From the NCBI GenBank assembly GCA_019752015.1, contig JAIEMQ010000072.1, forward strand, positions 33,693 to 97,692: a DNA stretch of 64,000 nucleotides. The letters are read 5' to 3'. The stretch is from Cyanobacteriota bacterium. Its GTDB lineage: Bacteria; Acidobacteriota; Vicinamibacteria; Vicinamibacterales; UBA2999. The position numbers and the translations under genes are program-made. The notes under the pieces were generated by a model, which saw only the letters and a list, made by a program, of their open reading frames with translations, made no database searches and was not told where the DNA came from. Below are positions 16,870-29,292 of this stretch, piece after piece (position 1 is the first letter of the stretch; every line of letters begins with the position of its first letter).

Positions 16870-17486
16870 TAGTGTTTCTCCGCCGGCCTGGCCGTCGTGG
16901 TTCCCTGTGAAGCGGCGGGCTTGGCATCAAGCGCACCGCGGCGATCCGCGGGCACGTCGGCGAGCGACGCGTGCTGGCTCAATTGCAGGGTGCGGACGTA
17001 GGCGACGATCAGCCAGCGGTCGCGAACCGGGATTTGTTCCGCGTAGCCCTGCATGGCGCCGAAGCCGTTCGTGATCACGTCGTAGAAGTAGCCGGCCTCT
17101 TCCTGGCGCAGCCGATCCTGGTGATACGACGCCGCCTGACGCAATCCGCGCTGCACCACCATGCCGTTGCCGTCGCCGAGCCGGCCGTGGCACGGCGTGC
17201 AGTAGATGTTGAAGCGCTGCTGCCCGCGCGCCAGATCGGCGGCGCCGATCGCAAACGGGAACTCCTCGATGAACTCGCCGTTGATTTTGCCGGTGTAGAG
17301 CGCTTCGTCGTCGCGCAGCCAGCCGCGCGCCACCGTTCCCACCGGCGCCGAACGCGAGGCGCGGCCGTCGGGGAACGACTGGCTGGCTTCGAACGCTTCG
17401 TAGCGCGGCGTGTCGTGCATGTCCTGGCGGCAGCCGGCAACGATCGTCGTCGCCGCGACCAGCGCGAGGAGGTGTTTATTCCGCAA
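16869..17486 (-). CDS. actE: Alternative complex III subunit E, mono-haem cytochrome c lipoprotein
   Basis: A 205-residue protein with a lipoprotein signal (LLALVAATTIVAGC, Cys near residue 18 of the chosen start), a proline- and charge-rich linker and a class I cytochrome c domain with CTPCH and axial Met in GAMQGY. It carries electrons from ActB/ActA to the oxidase. I choose TTG 17486 because AAAGGGAG lies 9 bp upstream and the lipoprotein signal then starts at the right place; a longer in-frame GTG at 17516 lacks a ribosome site and overlaps actD by 41 bp. The tail is Ala/Pro rich. Confidence 0.88.
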   Translation of the reverse strand: MRNKHLLALVAATTIVAGCRQDMHDTPRYEAFEASQSFPDGRASRSAPVGTVARGWLRDDEALYTGKINGEFIEEFPFAIGAADLARGQQRFNIYCTPCHGRLGDGNGMVVQRGLRQAASYHQDRLRQEEAGYFYDVITNGFGAMQGYAEQIPVRDRWLIVAYVRTLQLSQHASLADVPADRRGALDAKPAASQGTTTARPAEKH

Positions 17487-18021
17487 CGTCGTACACTCCC
17501 TTTGCTCCGGTCTCACGCAGGAACGCGGCCGCCGCGCCGAATTGCGGGTCCTCCGATTCGATCACCAGGAAGAATTTGTCCGAGCTCGCCATCGAGAAGC
17601 GCTCGACGTTGAACACCGGGTGATACGGCCGCGGCAGTCCGTTCAGCACGATCATCCCGAACGCCGCGGTCAGCGCCGAAAACAGGATCGTCAGCTCGTA
17701 CGACGGCACGATGAACGTCGTCCAGCTCGCCAGCGGACGGCCGCCGATGTTCATCGGGTATTCGATCACCGACGCCCAGTACTGCAGCGCGAAGCCGGTG
17801 GCCATGCCGGTCAGGCCGCCGGCGAGGATCAGCTTCGGCAGCACGGTGCGCGTCTTGTGGATGATGGTGTTCAGATCCTCGATCGGCACCGGCGAATACG
17901 CCTCGACCCTCGTGAATCCCTGCGCCATCGTCTTCTTCGCCGCGTCGACGAGCGCCTGGCCGCTGTCGTACTCGGCCATCACGCCGTGCAGCGCGTTTGT
18001 GGTTTCGACTGTGTGCGCCAT
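17476..18021 (-). CDS. actD: Alternative complex III subunit D (DUF3341)
   Basis: A 181-residue protein with a cytoplasmic N-terminal domain (GVMAEYDSGQALVDAAKK, FTRVEAYSPVPIEDL) and two TM helices (about 58-85 and 100-125) separated by GRPLASWTTFIVPSYELT. It has no cofactor and is a structural subunit at the cytoplasmic side of ActC/ActF. The same domain is fused to ActC at 59676-61694. It overlaps the next gene, as expected for one operon. Confidence 0.93.
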   Translation of the reverse strand: MAHTVETTNALHGVMAEYDSGQALVDAAKKTMAQGFTRVEAYSPVPIEDLNTIIHKTRTVLPKLILAGGLTGMATGFALQYWASVIEYPMNIGGRPLASWTTFIVPSYELTILFSALTAAFGMIVLNGLPRPYHPVFNVERFSMASSDKFFLVIESEDPQFGAAAAFLRETGAKGVYDVAE

Positions 18022-18062
18022 AAAAATTTATCTGCGCCTTCGGTGGCCCTGGGAAGCACCCA

Positions 18063-19447
18063 TCAGTGTTCCGCCTCGACCTTGGCCTGCGGCAGCAGCG
18101 TCTTGACCTCGAAGATCGAAATCATCGGCACGAAGCGCAGGAACAGCAGGAACGCAGTCAGGAACAGGCCGAACGTGCCCGCATACAACAGGTAGTCCCA
18201 GAACGTCGGCGTGTAGTGCGCCCACGACGACGGCACGAAGTCGTTGGCCAGCGACGTGACGACGATCACGAAGCGCTCGAGCCACATGCCGACGTTGACG
18301 ATCAGCGACATCACGAACAGCAGGCCGACGTTCTGCCGGACGCGCTTGAGCCACAGGAACTGCACCATCACGACGTTGATCGAAATCAGCGTCCAGTACG
18401 ACCAGGCGTACTGCCCGAACATGCGGTTGTAGATCATGAACTGCTCGTGCGGGTTCGCGCTGTACCACGCAAAGAACGCTTCCATGCTGTAGCCGTAGCC
18501 GACGATCAAGCCGGTCGCCAGCATGACCTTGGCCATGTTGTCGATGTGCCGCATCGTGATCAGCGATTCCATGCCGTAGAAGCGGCGCACCGGAATCGCC
18601 AGCGTCAACACCATCGCGAAGCCGGAATAGATGGCGCCGGCCACGAAGTAGGGGGGGAAGATCGTCGCGTGCCAGCCGGGAATCACCGACACCGCGAAGT
18701 CGAAGCTGACGACCGTGTGGACCGACAGCACCAGCGGCGTCGACAGCCCCGCGAGGATCAGCGAGGCCACTTCATAGCGGTGCCAATGCCGCGCCGAGCC
18801 ACGCCAGCCGAGCGCCACCATGCCGTAGATGCGCGCCTTGATCTTCGAGGTCGCGCGATCGCGCAGCGTCGCGAGATCGGGGATCAAGCCAACATACCAG
18901 AACACCACCGACACCGTCGCGTAGGTCGAGACCGCGAACACGTCCCAGATCAGCGGGCTCTTGAACTGCGGCCACAGGCCCATCGCGTTCGGATACGGGA
19001 ACAGCCAGTAGGCCGCCAGCCACGGACGGCCGGTGTGGAACACCGGGAAGATCGCCGCGCAGGCCACCGCGAAGATCGTCATCGCCTCGGCGAAGCGCGC
19101 GATCGACATGCGCCACTGCTGCTTGAAGAGCATCAGAATCGCGGAGATGAGCGTGCCGGCATGGCCGATGCCGATCCACCAGACGAAGTTGATGATCGGG
19201 AACGCCCAGCCGACCGGCTGGTTGGTGCCGAAGATGCCGATGCCCTTCATCACCAGGTAACCGAGCGCCATGTGCAGCGCGCCGAGCAGGGCGAGCGAGA
19301 CGAGAATGAAGCCGACCCAGCCGAGCGGGAACCGCCTGGCGAGCGGAATCTCCGCAATGGTCTCGGTGACCGTCTCGAAGTCGTGACCCGGCAGGATCAC
19401 GGGCGTCTGTTGCAACGCCATCGGTCGATGGAGGTTCGGGTCCGCCA

Positions 19448-19448
<1 letters not shown>
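18063..19448 (-). CDS. actC: Alternative complex III subunit C (NrfD-like quinol-binding membrane protein)
   Basis: A 461-residue polytopic protein with ten TM helices and no cofactor motifs. Family marks: [19 protein letters not shown] (the His-Gly region near the proposed quinol site), GWRGSARHWHRYE, and WLERFVIVVTSLANDF. The ATG 19448 overlaps the actB stop (TAATG), which selects this start from a longer open frame. Quinol oxidation is thought to take place here, with electrons going to the Fe-S centres of ActB. A 41-bp gap separates it from actD. Confidence 0.94.
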
Positions 19449-22653
<3,205 letters not shown>

Positions 22654-22657
<4 letters not shown>

Positions 22658-23313
22658 CGATGGCACACCGAGCAACTCGTCAAATGTTCGACGTCCGCAA
22701 TCCGGTATTCCTTCACGAGCTTCGGGCCGAGAACGTTCTGCGGCTCCGCGGGCACGTATCCCATCTGCGTGATCTGATCGAGCGGCCGCACGTAGCGCGA
22801 CGGATCGCGGTGACAGTCGAGGCACCACTCCATCTGCAGCGATTGCTTCTGGATCACCAGCGGCATGCGATCGACGCGGCCGTGGCAGGTTTCACACCCG
22901 ACGCCGTTAGCGACGTGGATGCTGTGATTGAAATAGACAAAGTCCGGCAGGTCGTGCACGCGGACCCAGGTGAGCGGCTTGTCCTCGCGGAAGCTGGCGC
23001 GGACCGGCTCGAGGTACGCGCTGGTGTTCCAGATCTGCGAGTGGCAGTTGAGACAGGTCTTCGTCGGCGGGATGCCGGCGGAGGGCGACACTTCCACCGA
23101 GGTGTGGCAGTAGCGGCATTCGATGCCGATGCCGCCGGCGTGATGCTGGTGGCTGAATTGAACCGGTTGCTCGACGAACTCGTTCGCCGAGGTGACGAAA
23201 TCCGACCGTTGAAGAGTGAGCACCAGCCAGCCGAGGCCGAGCACGAGGAACGCGATCGCGATCAGACTGGCCCTCGACCAGGAGTTGGCTTTTCTGGGGA
23301 ATACTTGCGACAT
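22654..23313 (-). CDS. actA: Alternative complex III subunit A, penta-haem cytochrome c
   Basis: A 219-residue protein with an N-terminal TM helix (about 14-34) and five CXXCH motifs: CRYCH, CLNCH, CETCH, CLDCH and CSVCH. Five haems match known ActA. Histidine pairs such as FSHQHHAGG and YFNHSIHV supply distal ligands. It passes electrons from the ActB Fe-S centres to ActE. ATG 23313 is supported by CGCAGGAACG upstream. It is the first gene of the leftward operon, diverging from hemA. A homologue is at 33195-33842. Confidence 0.95.
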
Positions 23314-23471
23314 CGTTCCTGCGGCCTTGTGTGTCCTTGCGCCGTTCTCGGCGCGGTCTGCGCGTCTTCTAGCCCGGGGAAAGAGGCATCTCAACCGTTA
23401 CTCGAGTGCCCGCAACCTTCAACTGTACTCTCAAATTTGCGGTGCCAAAGCGTGTGCAAATTCCTCACGTT

Positions 23472-23502
23472 CTTGTGAAAAATTTCTCAAGCTCAATTCT
23501 AT
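23472..23502 (+). promoter_or_regulatory. Palindromic operator and possible hemA promoter between two divergent operons
   Basis: Within the 286-bp gap between actA (leftward) and hemA (rightward) lies the near-perfect palindrome CTTGTGAAAAATTTCTCAAG (23472-23491; 18 of 20 positions pair). It contains TTGTGA (23473-23478), which can act as -35 with a weak -10 TTCTAT at 23497-23502 for hemA. The AT-rich block stands out from GC-rich flanks. A regulator bound here could control haem synthesis and the respiratory operon together. The remaining part of the gap shows no gene. Confidence 0.5.
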
Positions 23503-23599
23503 ATGGGTGGGCGCTCGAAAGACAAGGACGCGATCGTATCCAGTTCCCCCTTTGCGCTTGACGAGCCCCTCTAATGTTCCCTATCGTCCGAGGTCAGCA

Positions 23600-24676
23600 A
23601 TGCTCATCAATCGGATTGTGTGCGTCGGTGTCAACTTCCGGACTGCACCCGTTGAGTACCGCGAACAGCTCGGCAGTGATCTGCCCGGGGTGTGCGAACG
23701 GGCGCACGCAGCATCGAACGGAGACGGAACAGCGATACGCGAGCTGGCATGGCTCTCCACGTGCAATCGCGTCGAGCTCTACGCGGTTGTCGGCGAGAAT
23801 GGTGGGACCGCGCCGATGGTCGCGATCCTGGCCGATGCCGCCCGCCTGAATCCGGGCGACGTCGCGGGACATACCTACCGCCACCACGGCTACGAAGCGG
23901 TCCGCCACTTGTGCCGGGTCGCCTCGGGTCTCGACTCGATGGTGCTCGGCGAACCCCAGATCCTCGGCCAGGTGGCCCAGGCGCTTACGGACGCCCGATC
24001 CAGCCGAACAGCCGGCCCGGTATTGGACCGCGTCTTCCGCCGCGCCGTCCGCACGGGACGCCGCGCACGGACCGAGACTGCAATCGGCAGAAACCCCGCG
24101 AGCATGAGCTCCGTCGCCGTCGCACTCGCCGGCAGCGTCGTTGGCGCTCTCCGCGAACGGCGCGTGCTGGTCCTCGGCCTCGGCGAGATGGGCTCGGTCA
24201 CGCTCAAGGCGCTGCGCGCGCGACAGGTCAGGGAGATCGCGGTCGCGAACCGCACGCACGCCCGCGCCGAGCACGCCGCCGCTCGGTGGGGATACCGCGC
24301 GTACCCGATGGACGAGCTTGCGGCGGCCCTGGAATGGGCGGACGTGGTGCTCAGCTCCACGAGCTGCCCGCACCCGCTCGTCAACGGCGAGGTGGTGAGG
24401 GACGTGGTCGCGCGCCGCGACGGCCGCTCGCTCGTCTTCGTCGACATCGCGGTTCCGCGCGACATCGATCCGGCAGTTCGCGAGCTGCCCGGCGTCCATC
24501 TCTTCGACGCCGACGACTTGAGCGGCAACCTTGACGACGGTCTCGCCGCGCGCAGGAACGAGATCCCCAGAGTGGAAGGCATCGTCGCCGAAGAGATCGC
24601 GAGGCTCGAGCGGGCCGTGCGCGAGGAGCGCGGCTACGCGCACGCGGGAGCGATTCGCGGCCCCTTTGGACTCTGA
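23600..24676 (+). CDS. hemA: Glutamyl-tRNA reductase (short form)
   Basis: A 358-residue enzyme that reduces glutamyl-tRNA to glutamate-1-semialdehyde with NADPH, the first step of C5-type tetrapyrrole synthesis. The catalytic Cys is in STCNRVELY (C55), the substrate helix in SGLDSMVLGEPQILGQV, and the NADPH domain in VLVLGLGEMGSVTLKAL. It lacks most of the C-terminal dimerisation domain: family members are about 415-430 residues, and here the protein stops soon after the connecting helix (EEIARLERAVREE). There is no room for the missing part because hemC starts 18 bp later. The ATG 23600 starts the MLINRIVCVGVNFRTAP sequence. Confidence 0.94.
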   Translation: MLINRIVCVGVNFRTAPVEYREQLGSDLPGVCERAHAASNGDGTAIRELAWLSTCNRVELYAVVGENGGTAPMVAILADAARLNPGDVAGHTYRHHGYEAVRHLCRVASGLDSMVLGEPQILGQVAQALTDARSSRTAGPVLDRVFRRAVRTGRRARTETAIGRNPASMSSVAVALAGSVVGALRERRVLVLGLGEMGSVTLKALRARQVREIAVANRTHARAEHAAARWGYRAYPMDELAAALEWADVVLSSTSCPHPLVNGEVVRDVVARRDGRSLVFVDIAVPRDIDPAVRELPGVHLFDADDLSGNLDDGLAARRNEIPRVEGIVAEEIARLERAVREERGYAHAGAIRGPFGL

Positions 24677-24694
24677 CGGTCGTGCCGTTCGCCC

Positions 24695-26440
24695 ATGCCG
24701 CCGTTCGAAAAAAACCGTCTTGTCGTAGGCTCGCGCAAGTCCCGGCTCGCGCTGTGGCAGAGCGAGCACGTGATCGAGCTGTTGCAGCGTGCGTGGCCGG
24801 ATGTCGTGCTGGAGATCCGGACCTACACCACCGAAGGCGACGCCAACGTGCTGACGGCGCTCCCGGAGATCGGTGGCAAAGGGGTTTTCACAACCCAACT
24901 CGAGGAGGCTCTCGCCGCGGAGGAAATCGATCTCGCGGTCCACTCGTTGAAGGATCTCCCGGTGGACATCGGCCGAGAGTTGATGATCGGCGCCATCAGC
25001 AGCCGCATCGACCCGCGCGATTGCCTGGTCGCGCGCGACGCCAGGACGATCGCAACGCTCCCGCGCGGTGCGGTCGTCGGAACGAGCAGCCTGCGCCGGC
25101 AAGGCCAGTTGCTCGCTCGACGCCCGGATCTTGCAGTGAAGCCGATTCGAGGCAACGTCGACACGAGAGTGCGCAAAGTGCTCGACGGTGAATACGACGC
25201 CGCGTTGCTGGCGGCAGCCGGAGTAACGCGCCTCGGACTCGCCGCTCACGTGACCGAATGGATCCCGGCGGATGCGATTCTCCCTGCGCCCGGCCAGGGT
25301 GCTCTCGCGGTGCAGTGCCGATCGAGAGACCAGGAAACGCTCCTCCGGCTCGCGGCGATCGATGAGCCGGGTGCCCGCGCAGCAGTGGAGGCTGAACGGG
25401 AGTTTCTTCAGCACCTGGGCGGCGGATGCTCGGCGCCGATCGCGGCTTACGCGCGCTTTGAAAGAGGGCGTCTCTGCATGACCGGACTGGTCGCCTCGCC
25501 CGACGGCAGGCGCGTCGTTCGCGTGGAAGACGAGGCGGAGAACGGTAGTGCCCTCGCCCGGCGGCTCGCCGCGCGGGCTCTCGACGAGGGCGCGCAATCA
25601 ATCCTGACGGAATTCCGCGGGCGCAAATCCGCGACGGCGCCGGCGGGTCACGACGGCGGCCTCGAAGGACGGCGCGTCGTGGTGACGCGCGCGCGCGAGG
25701 AGGCCGAACTGCTGTGCGAACGGCTTGCCGCATTGGGCGCCACACCGATTTGTGCTCCGGCGATCAGGATTGAGCCGGTCGACGATCTCCGCCCCCTTGA
25801 CGATGCGATCGCAAGCATCGCGTCGTTCGACTGGATCGTGTTCACCAGCACGGATGCCGTGGAAATCTTCTGCCAGCGCTGGACGCACATGGGTAAGACA
25901 TCCGCGGAATTCCGCGGCATCAAGCTCGCCGCCGTCGGTCCCGTGACGGCACGCGCGCTCGCCGCGTGGGGGGCACAGCCCGGCTTCGTGCCGGACGAGT
26001 TCGCCGGAAACGCGCTGGCCGAAGGGCTCGCGATCGTTCCCGGTCACCGCGTGCTCCTGCCCCGCGCCGAGATTGCGCGCCATGAGACGGTGGAGATCCT
26101 CGAGCGTCGCGGTGCCACGGTGGTGGTGCTCCCCATCTATCGGACCGTGGCGGCGGAGATTGACGCAACCGTGATCGAGGACATTCGCCGAGGCGTCGAC
26201 GCTGTGCTGTTCACGAGCGGTTCGACGGTACAGCACTTCATGAACATCATGCGGCAGCACGATCCGGGTTTCGTATTCCCCGCTCACGCGCGGATCTTGT
26301 GCATCGGTCCGGTGACCGCCGACGCGGCTCGGGACGCCGGCCTGCGAGTCGACTCCGTGGCCGAGGTCCATACGACGGAAGGTCTGGTGGACAGTTTGGT
26401 GGGCGTGTTTGCCAAAGGCGCGGTGGCTCATGGCGAATGA
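24695..26440 (+). CDS. hemC-hemD: Fused hydroxymethylbilane synthase / uroporphyrinogen-III synthase
   Basis: A 581-residue bifunctional protein. Residues 1-310 are porphobilinogen deaminase: substrate arginines around TSSLRRQGQLL, Asp in VHSLKDLP and the dipyrromethane-binding Cys in LGGGCSAP (C245). After a short linker, residues about 322-575 are uroporphyrinogen-III synthase (RRVVVTRA, then IVFTSTDAVEIF and VLFTSGSTVQHF). The fusion lets the unstable linear tetrapyrrole pass straight to ring closure. Its last 11 bases overlap hemB. Both halves have full family length. Confidence 0.95.
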   Translation: MPPFEKNRLVVGSRKSRLALWQSEHVIELLQRAWPDVVLEIRTYTTEGDANVLTALPEIGGKGVFTTQLEEALAAEEIDLAVHSLKDLPVDIGRELMIGAISSRIDPRDCLVARDARTIATLPRGAVVGTSSLRRQGQLLARRPDLAVKPIRGNVDTRVRKVLDGEYDAALLAAAGVTRLGLAAHVTEWIPADAILPAPGQGALAVQCRSRDQETLLRLAAIDEPGARAAVEAEREFLQHLGGGCSAPIAAYARFERGRLCMTGLVASPDGRRVVRVEDEAENGSALARRLAARALDEGAQSILTEFRGRKSATAPAGHDGGLEGRRVVVTRAREEAELLCERLAALGATPICAPAIRIEPVDDLRPLDDAIASIASFDWIVFTSTDAVEIFCQRWTHMGKTSAEFRGIKLAAVGPVTARALAAWGAQPGFVPDEFAGNALAEGLAIVPGHRVLLPRAEIARHETVEILERRGATVVVLPIYRTVAAEIDATVIEDIRRGVDAVLFTSGSTVQHFMNIMRQHDPGFVFPAHARILCIGPVTADAARDAGLRVDSVAEVHTTEGLVDSLVGVFAKGAVAHGE

Positions 26441-27479
26441 GACGCAGCGTTCGGAATCCGCGCTGGCGCGGCGGTCGATCGCGCGGCGCGAACGGCGGCT
26501 GCGGGCGACGCCGGCGCTGCGGCGGATGGTGCGTGAAACGTCGCTGGCGGCGGACGACTTCGTCTACCCGCTGTTCGTGACGCACGGGCGCAGCGTGCGC
26601 AAACCGATCGCCTCGATGCCGGGCATCTTTCAGCTCTCGGTCGATCAGGCCGTCGAAGAAGCCGCGCTCGCCGCGTCGCTCGGCGTACCCGCCGTGCTGC
26701 TCTTCGGGATTCCGGCGTCCAAGGATCCGATCGGCGAAGACAACTTCTCGCCGCGTGGCGTGGTCGCGCAGGCCGTGCGCGCGATCAAACAGGCGGTGCC
26801 GGAGCTGGTCGTGATTACCGACGTGTGCCTGTGCGAGTACACCGATCATGGCCACTGCGGAGTCCTGAACACCGGCGGCCAGGAACGGCCGTATCCGCAC
26901 CTCCCCGAGGGCTACGTCCTGAACGACGAGACGCTCGAGGTGCTCGATCGCGTCGCGGTCGCGCACGCGGCAGCGGGCGCCGACCTCGTGGCGCCGAGCG
27001 GCATGATCGACGGCATGGTGCGGAGCATCCGCGCGGCCCTCGACGATGCCGGCCTCGCGCACGTCGGGATCCTTTCGTACTCGGTGAAGTACGCGTCTTC
27101 GTTCTACGGACCGTTCCGCGAGGCCGCCGAGGGGACGCCGAAGTCCGGCGATCGCAAGACTCACCAGATGGATCCGGCGAACGCCCGCGAAGCCCTGCGC
27201 GAAGCGGAGCGCGACGTGGCAGAGGGCGCCGACATGCTCATGGTGAAGCCGGCGCTGGCGTACCTCGACGTGGTCCGGCTGCTGCGCGATCGCTTCGACT
27301 CCCACCCGCTGGCCGCGTACAACGTGAGCGGCGAATACGCCATGATCAAGGCCGCGGCGGCCAACGGGTGGATCGACGAGCGCGCCGCGGTGCTGGAGAC
27401 ACTCACCGCTATCAAACGGGCGGGAGCGGACATCATCATCACGTACCACGCAAAGGAAGCGGCCCAATGGCTGAAGTGA
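26430..27479 (+). CDS. hemB: Porphobilinogen synthase (delta-aminolevulinate dehydratase)
   Basis: A 349-residue enzyme that joins two 5-aminolevulinate molecules. Two active-site lysines lie in SYSVKYASSFYGPF and MLMVKPALAYLD. A zinc-binding Cys cluster is present in DVCLCEYTDHGHCG, which points to a zinc-dependent form. ATG 26430 overlaps the end of hemCD by 11 bp; translational coupling is likely. The N-terminus is Arg-rich (RRSIARRERRLRA), which is common in the family. Confidence 0.96.
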   Translation: MANETQRSESALARRSIARRERRLRATPALRRMVRETSLAADDFVYPLFVTHGRSVRKPIASMPGIFQLSVDQAVEEAALAASLGVPAVLLFGIPASKDPIGEDNFSPRGVVAQAVRAIKQAVPELVVITDVCLCEYTDHGHCGVLNTGGQERPYPHLPEGYVLNDETLEVLDRVAVAHAAAGADLVAPSGMIDGMVRSIRAALDDAGLAHVGILSYSVKYASSFYGPFREAAEGTPKSGDRKTHQMDPANAREALREAERDVAEGADMLMVKPALAYLDVVRLLRDRFDSHPLAAYNVSGEYAMIKAAAANGWIDERAAVLETLTAIKRAGADIIITYHAKEAAQWLK

Positions 27480-28213
27480 TGCAGGGAAGGCCGGGCGCCG
27501 AGTCCGGGAAGCTCGATATCCTCGAGCACGGCCGCGCCGGGGATGGCAGCGGGATTACGAGCAACCGGCGGCTCTTCATGCAGCTCGTCGCCTACGGCGG
27601 CTGCGGAGAGACGACGACGTTGGTCAAGGCCCTCGAGAGCAATGCCATCGCGGGCGCTCTCTACGAGGACGTCAACGATCCGCACGGTGTGGCGCTGCTC
27701 ACATTCAGCGAGGACCCCGCGTATTTCGTCGACGACGTGCGGCCGTTTCTTCGTCGAACGCCGTTCGCCGGGCTCGTGCCGAAGCCGGAGTACACGATGT
27801 TCGGGCGCACCTACACGCTGGGCTACGAGGCCGACCTCGACGACACGTTGATCCACAGGCCAATCAGCCGTGCGCTGGATCCGAAGCTGGCCTGGGTCAT
27901 TTGGTATCCGCTGCGCAGAGCCGGCTCGTTCGAGCAGCTCCCGCACAACGAGCAGATGGCGATCCTCATGGAGCACGGCGGCGTGGGTCGGGCGTACGGC
28001 AAAGCCGGATACGTTCACGACGTCCGCCTCGCGTGCCACGGTCTCGACAAGTACGACAACGACTTTCTGATCGGACTGCTCGGACCGGAGCTCTTCCCTC
28101 TCTCCTCCTGCGTGCAGCGAATGCGGCGGACGCGACAGACCGCGCTTCACCTGGAACGACTGGGGCCATTCTTCGTGGGGCGCGTCGCGTGGCAGTCGGC
28201 GCCGCCGCGATGA
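27467..28213 (+). CDS. hemQ: Coproheme decarboxylase, chlorite-dismutase family (HemQ/ChdC)
   Basis: A 248-residue protein of the Cld family. The second ferredoxin-like domain holds the proximal haem His in LACHGLDKYDNDFLIGL. Also visible are PKPEYTMFGRTY and the C-terminal RRTRQTALHLERLGPFFVGRV. HemQ converts coproheme to haem b with H2O2, the last step of the coproporphyrin-dependent pathway. Its place inside the hem operon supports that role over chlorite detoxification. ATG 27467 has AAGGAAG about 9 bp upstream; ATG 27479, which overlaps the hemB stop, is an in-frame alternative. Confidence 0.9.
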   Translation: MAEVMQGRPGAESGKLDILEHGRAGDGSGITSNRRLFMQLVAYGGCGETTTLVKALESNAIAGALYEDVNDPHGVALLTFSEDPAYFVDDVRPFLRRTPFAGLVPKPEYTMFGRTYTLGYEADLDDTLIHRPISRALDPKLAWVIWYPLRRAGSFEQLPHNEQMAILMEHGGVGRAYGKAGYVHDVRLACHGLDKYDNDFLIGLLGPELFPLSSCVQRMRRTRQTALHLERLGPFFVGRVAWQSAPPR

Positions 28214-29292
28214 GCGAGACCGGTCGCGCTGAACTCGCGCCCGTAGCGGAGCCCGCCTCACCCTTCCTGCGAGCCTGCCGCCGGCTTCCGAACGAACGCT
28301 CGCCGGTCTGGCTCATGCGCCAGGCGGGACGCTACATGCCGGAGTACCGCGCCCTGCGCGAGAGGCACGGTATCCTCGACATCATTGGCGCGCCTGAGTT
28401 GGCGGCCGAGGTGACACTACAACCCATCCGCGCTTTTGGGTTCGACGCCGCCATTATCTTTGCCGACATTCTGCCGCCGCTCGTCGGCATGGGCCTCGAT
28501 CTGGCGTTCTCTGATGGCGAAGGCCCGCGAATCAGCAACCGCATCATGAGTCCGCGCGACGTCGACCGCCTCGGAACGCCGCCCGCTGAAGAGACCATGC
28601 CTCACACACTGGCGGCGATCCGCATCGTCGCTCGCGAGCTGGAAGCGAGCGGGACGCCACTCATCGGATTCGCCGGCGCGCCGTTCACGCTTGCCTGCTA
28701 TGCCGTCGAAGGGGGCACCTCGAAGTCGTTCGCGAAAGCGAAGGCGCTGATGTTTGGTGAGCCCGCCGCCTGGAAGCGTCTCATGACGAAGCTCGTCACC
28801 GTGCAGGCAGACTACCTGGCCGCGCAGGCGCGCGCCGGCGCCCAGGCGCTGCAGGTGTTCGATTCCTGGGCGGGGATCGCGCTCAGCCTCACGGACTACC
28901 GCCGCTTCGCGCTCCCCTACACAACGATGCTTCTCGAACGTCTGAAGGACGTCGGCGTGCCGGTGATCAACTTCAGCATGGGCACCTCCTGCTACATCGA
29001 CGAGGTCGCGCGCGCGGGTGGCGACGTGATCGGTGTGGACTGGCGGCGACCTCTCGACGAAGCCTGGAAGGCGATCGGCTACGAGCGCGCGATCCAGGGG
29101 AATCTCGACCCCGCGGTCTTGCTCGCGCCGTGGCGCGAACTCCGCTACCAGATCGACGACGTCCTCGATCGTGCCGGTGGGCGCCCCGGCCACATCTTCA
29201 ATCTCGGTCACGGTGTGCTGCCGGAAACGCCGGTCGACAACGTTCGGCGGCTGGTGGACTTCGTGCACGAGCGAACGCTGATCCCACGATGA
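28210..29292 (+). CDS. hemE: Uroporphyrinogen decarboxylase
   Basis: A 360-residue enzyme that removes four carboxyls from uroporphyrinogen III to give coproporphyrinogen III. It has the hallmark VWLMRQAGRYMPEYR near the N-terminus (about residue 35), the Asp-containing FADILPPLVGMGLDL, and FNLGHGVLPETPVDNV at the end. The ATG overlaps the hemQ stop (ATGA). Full family length. Confidence 0.97.
   Translation: MSETGRAELAPVAEPASPFLRACRRLPNERSPVWLMRQAGRYMPEYRALRERHGILDIIGAPELAAEVTLQPIRAFGFDAAIIFADILPPLVGMGLDLAFSDGEGPRISNRIMSPRDVDRLGTPPAEETMPHTLAAIRIVARELEASGTPLIGFAGAPFTLACYAVEGGTSKSFAKAKALMFGEPAAWKRLMTKLVTVQADYLAAQARAGAQALQVFDSWAGIALSLTDYRRFALPYTTMLLERLKDVGVPVINFSMGTSCYIDEVARAGGDVIGVDWRRPLDEAWKAIGYERAIQGNLDPAVLLAPWRELRYQIDDVLDRAGGRPGHIFNLGHGVLPETPVDNVRRLVDFVHERTLIPR

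Noticed and set aside
17487..17516. GTG 17516 as actE start
   Set aside because: No ribosome site and a 41-bp overlap with actD; TTG 17486 has AAAGGGAG and gives a proper lipoprotein signal. It cannot be fully excluded.
23594..25597. A 667-residue open frame antisense to hemA and hemC
   Set aside because: It spans two well-supported genes on the other strand and has no recognisable fold.
27467..28213. Chlorite dismutase for chlorite detoxification
   Set aside because: Its place inside the haem operon with overlapping neighbours fits HemQ; no chlorate or perchlorate reductase genes are present.
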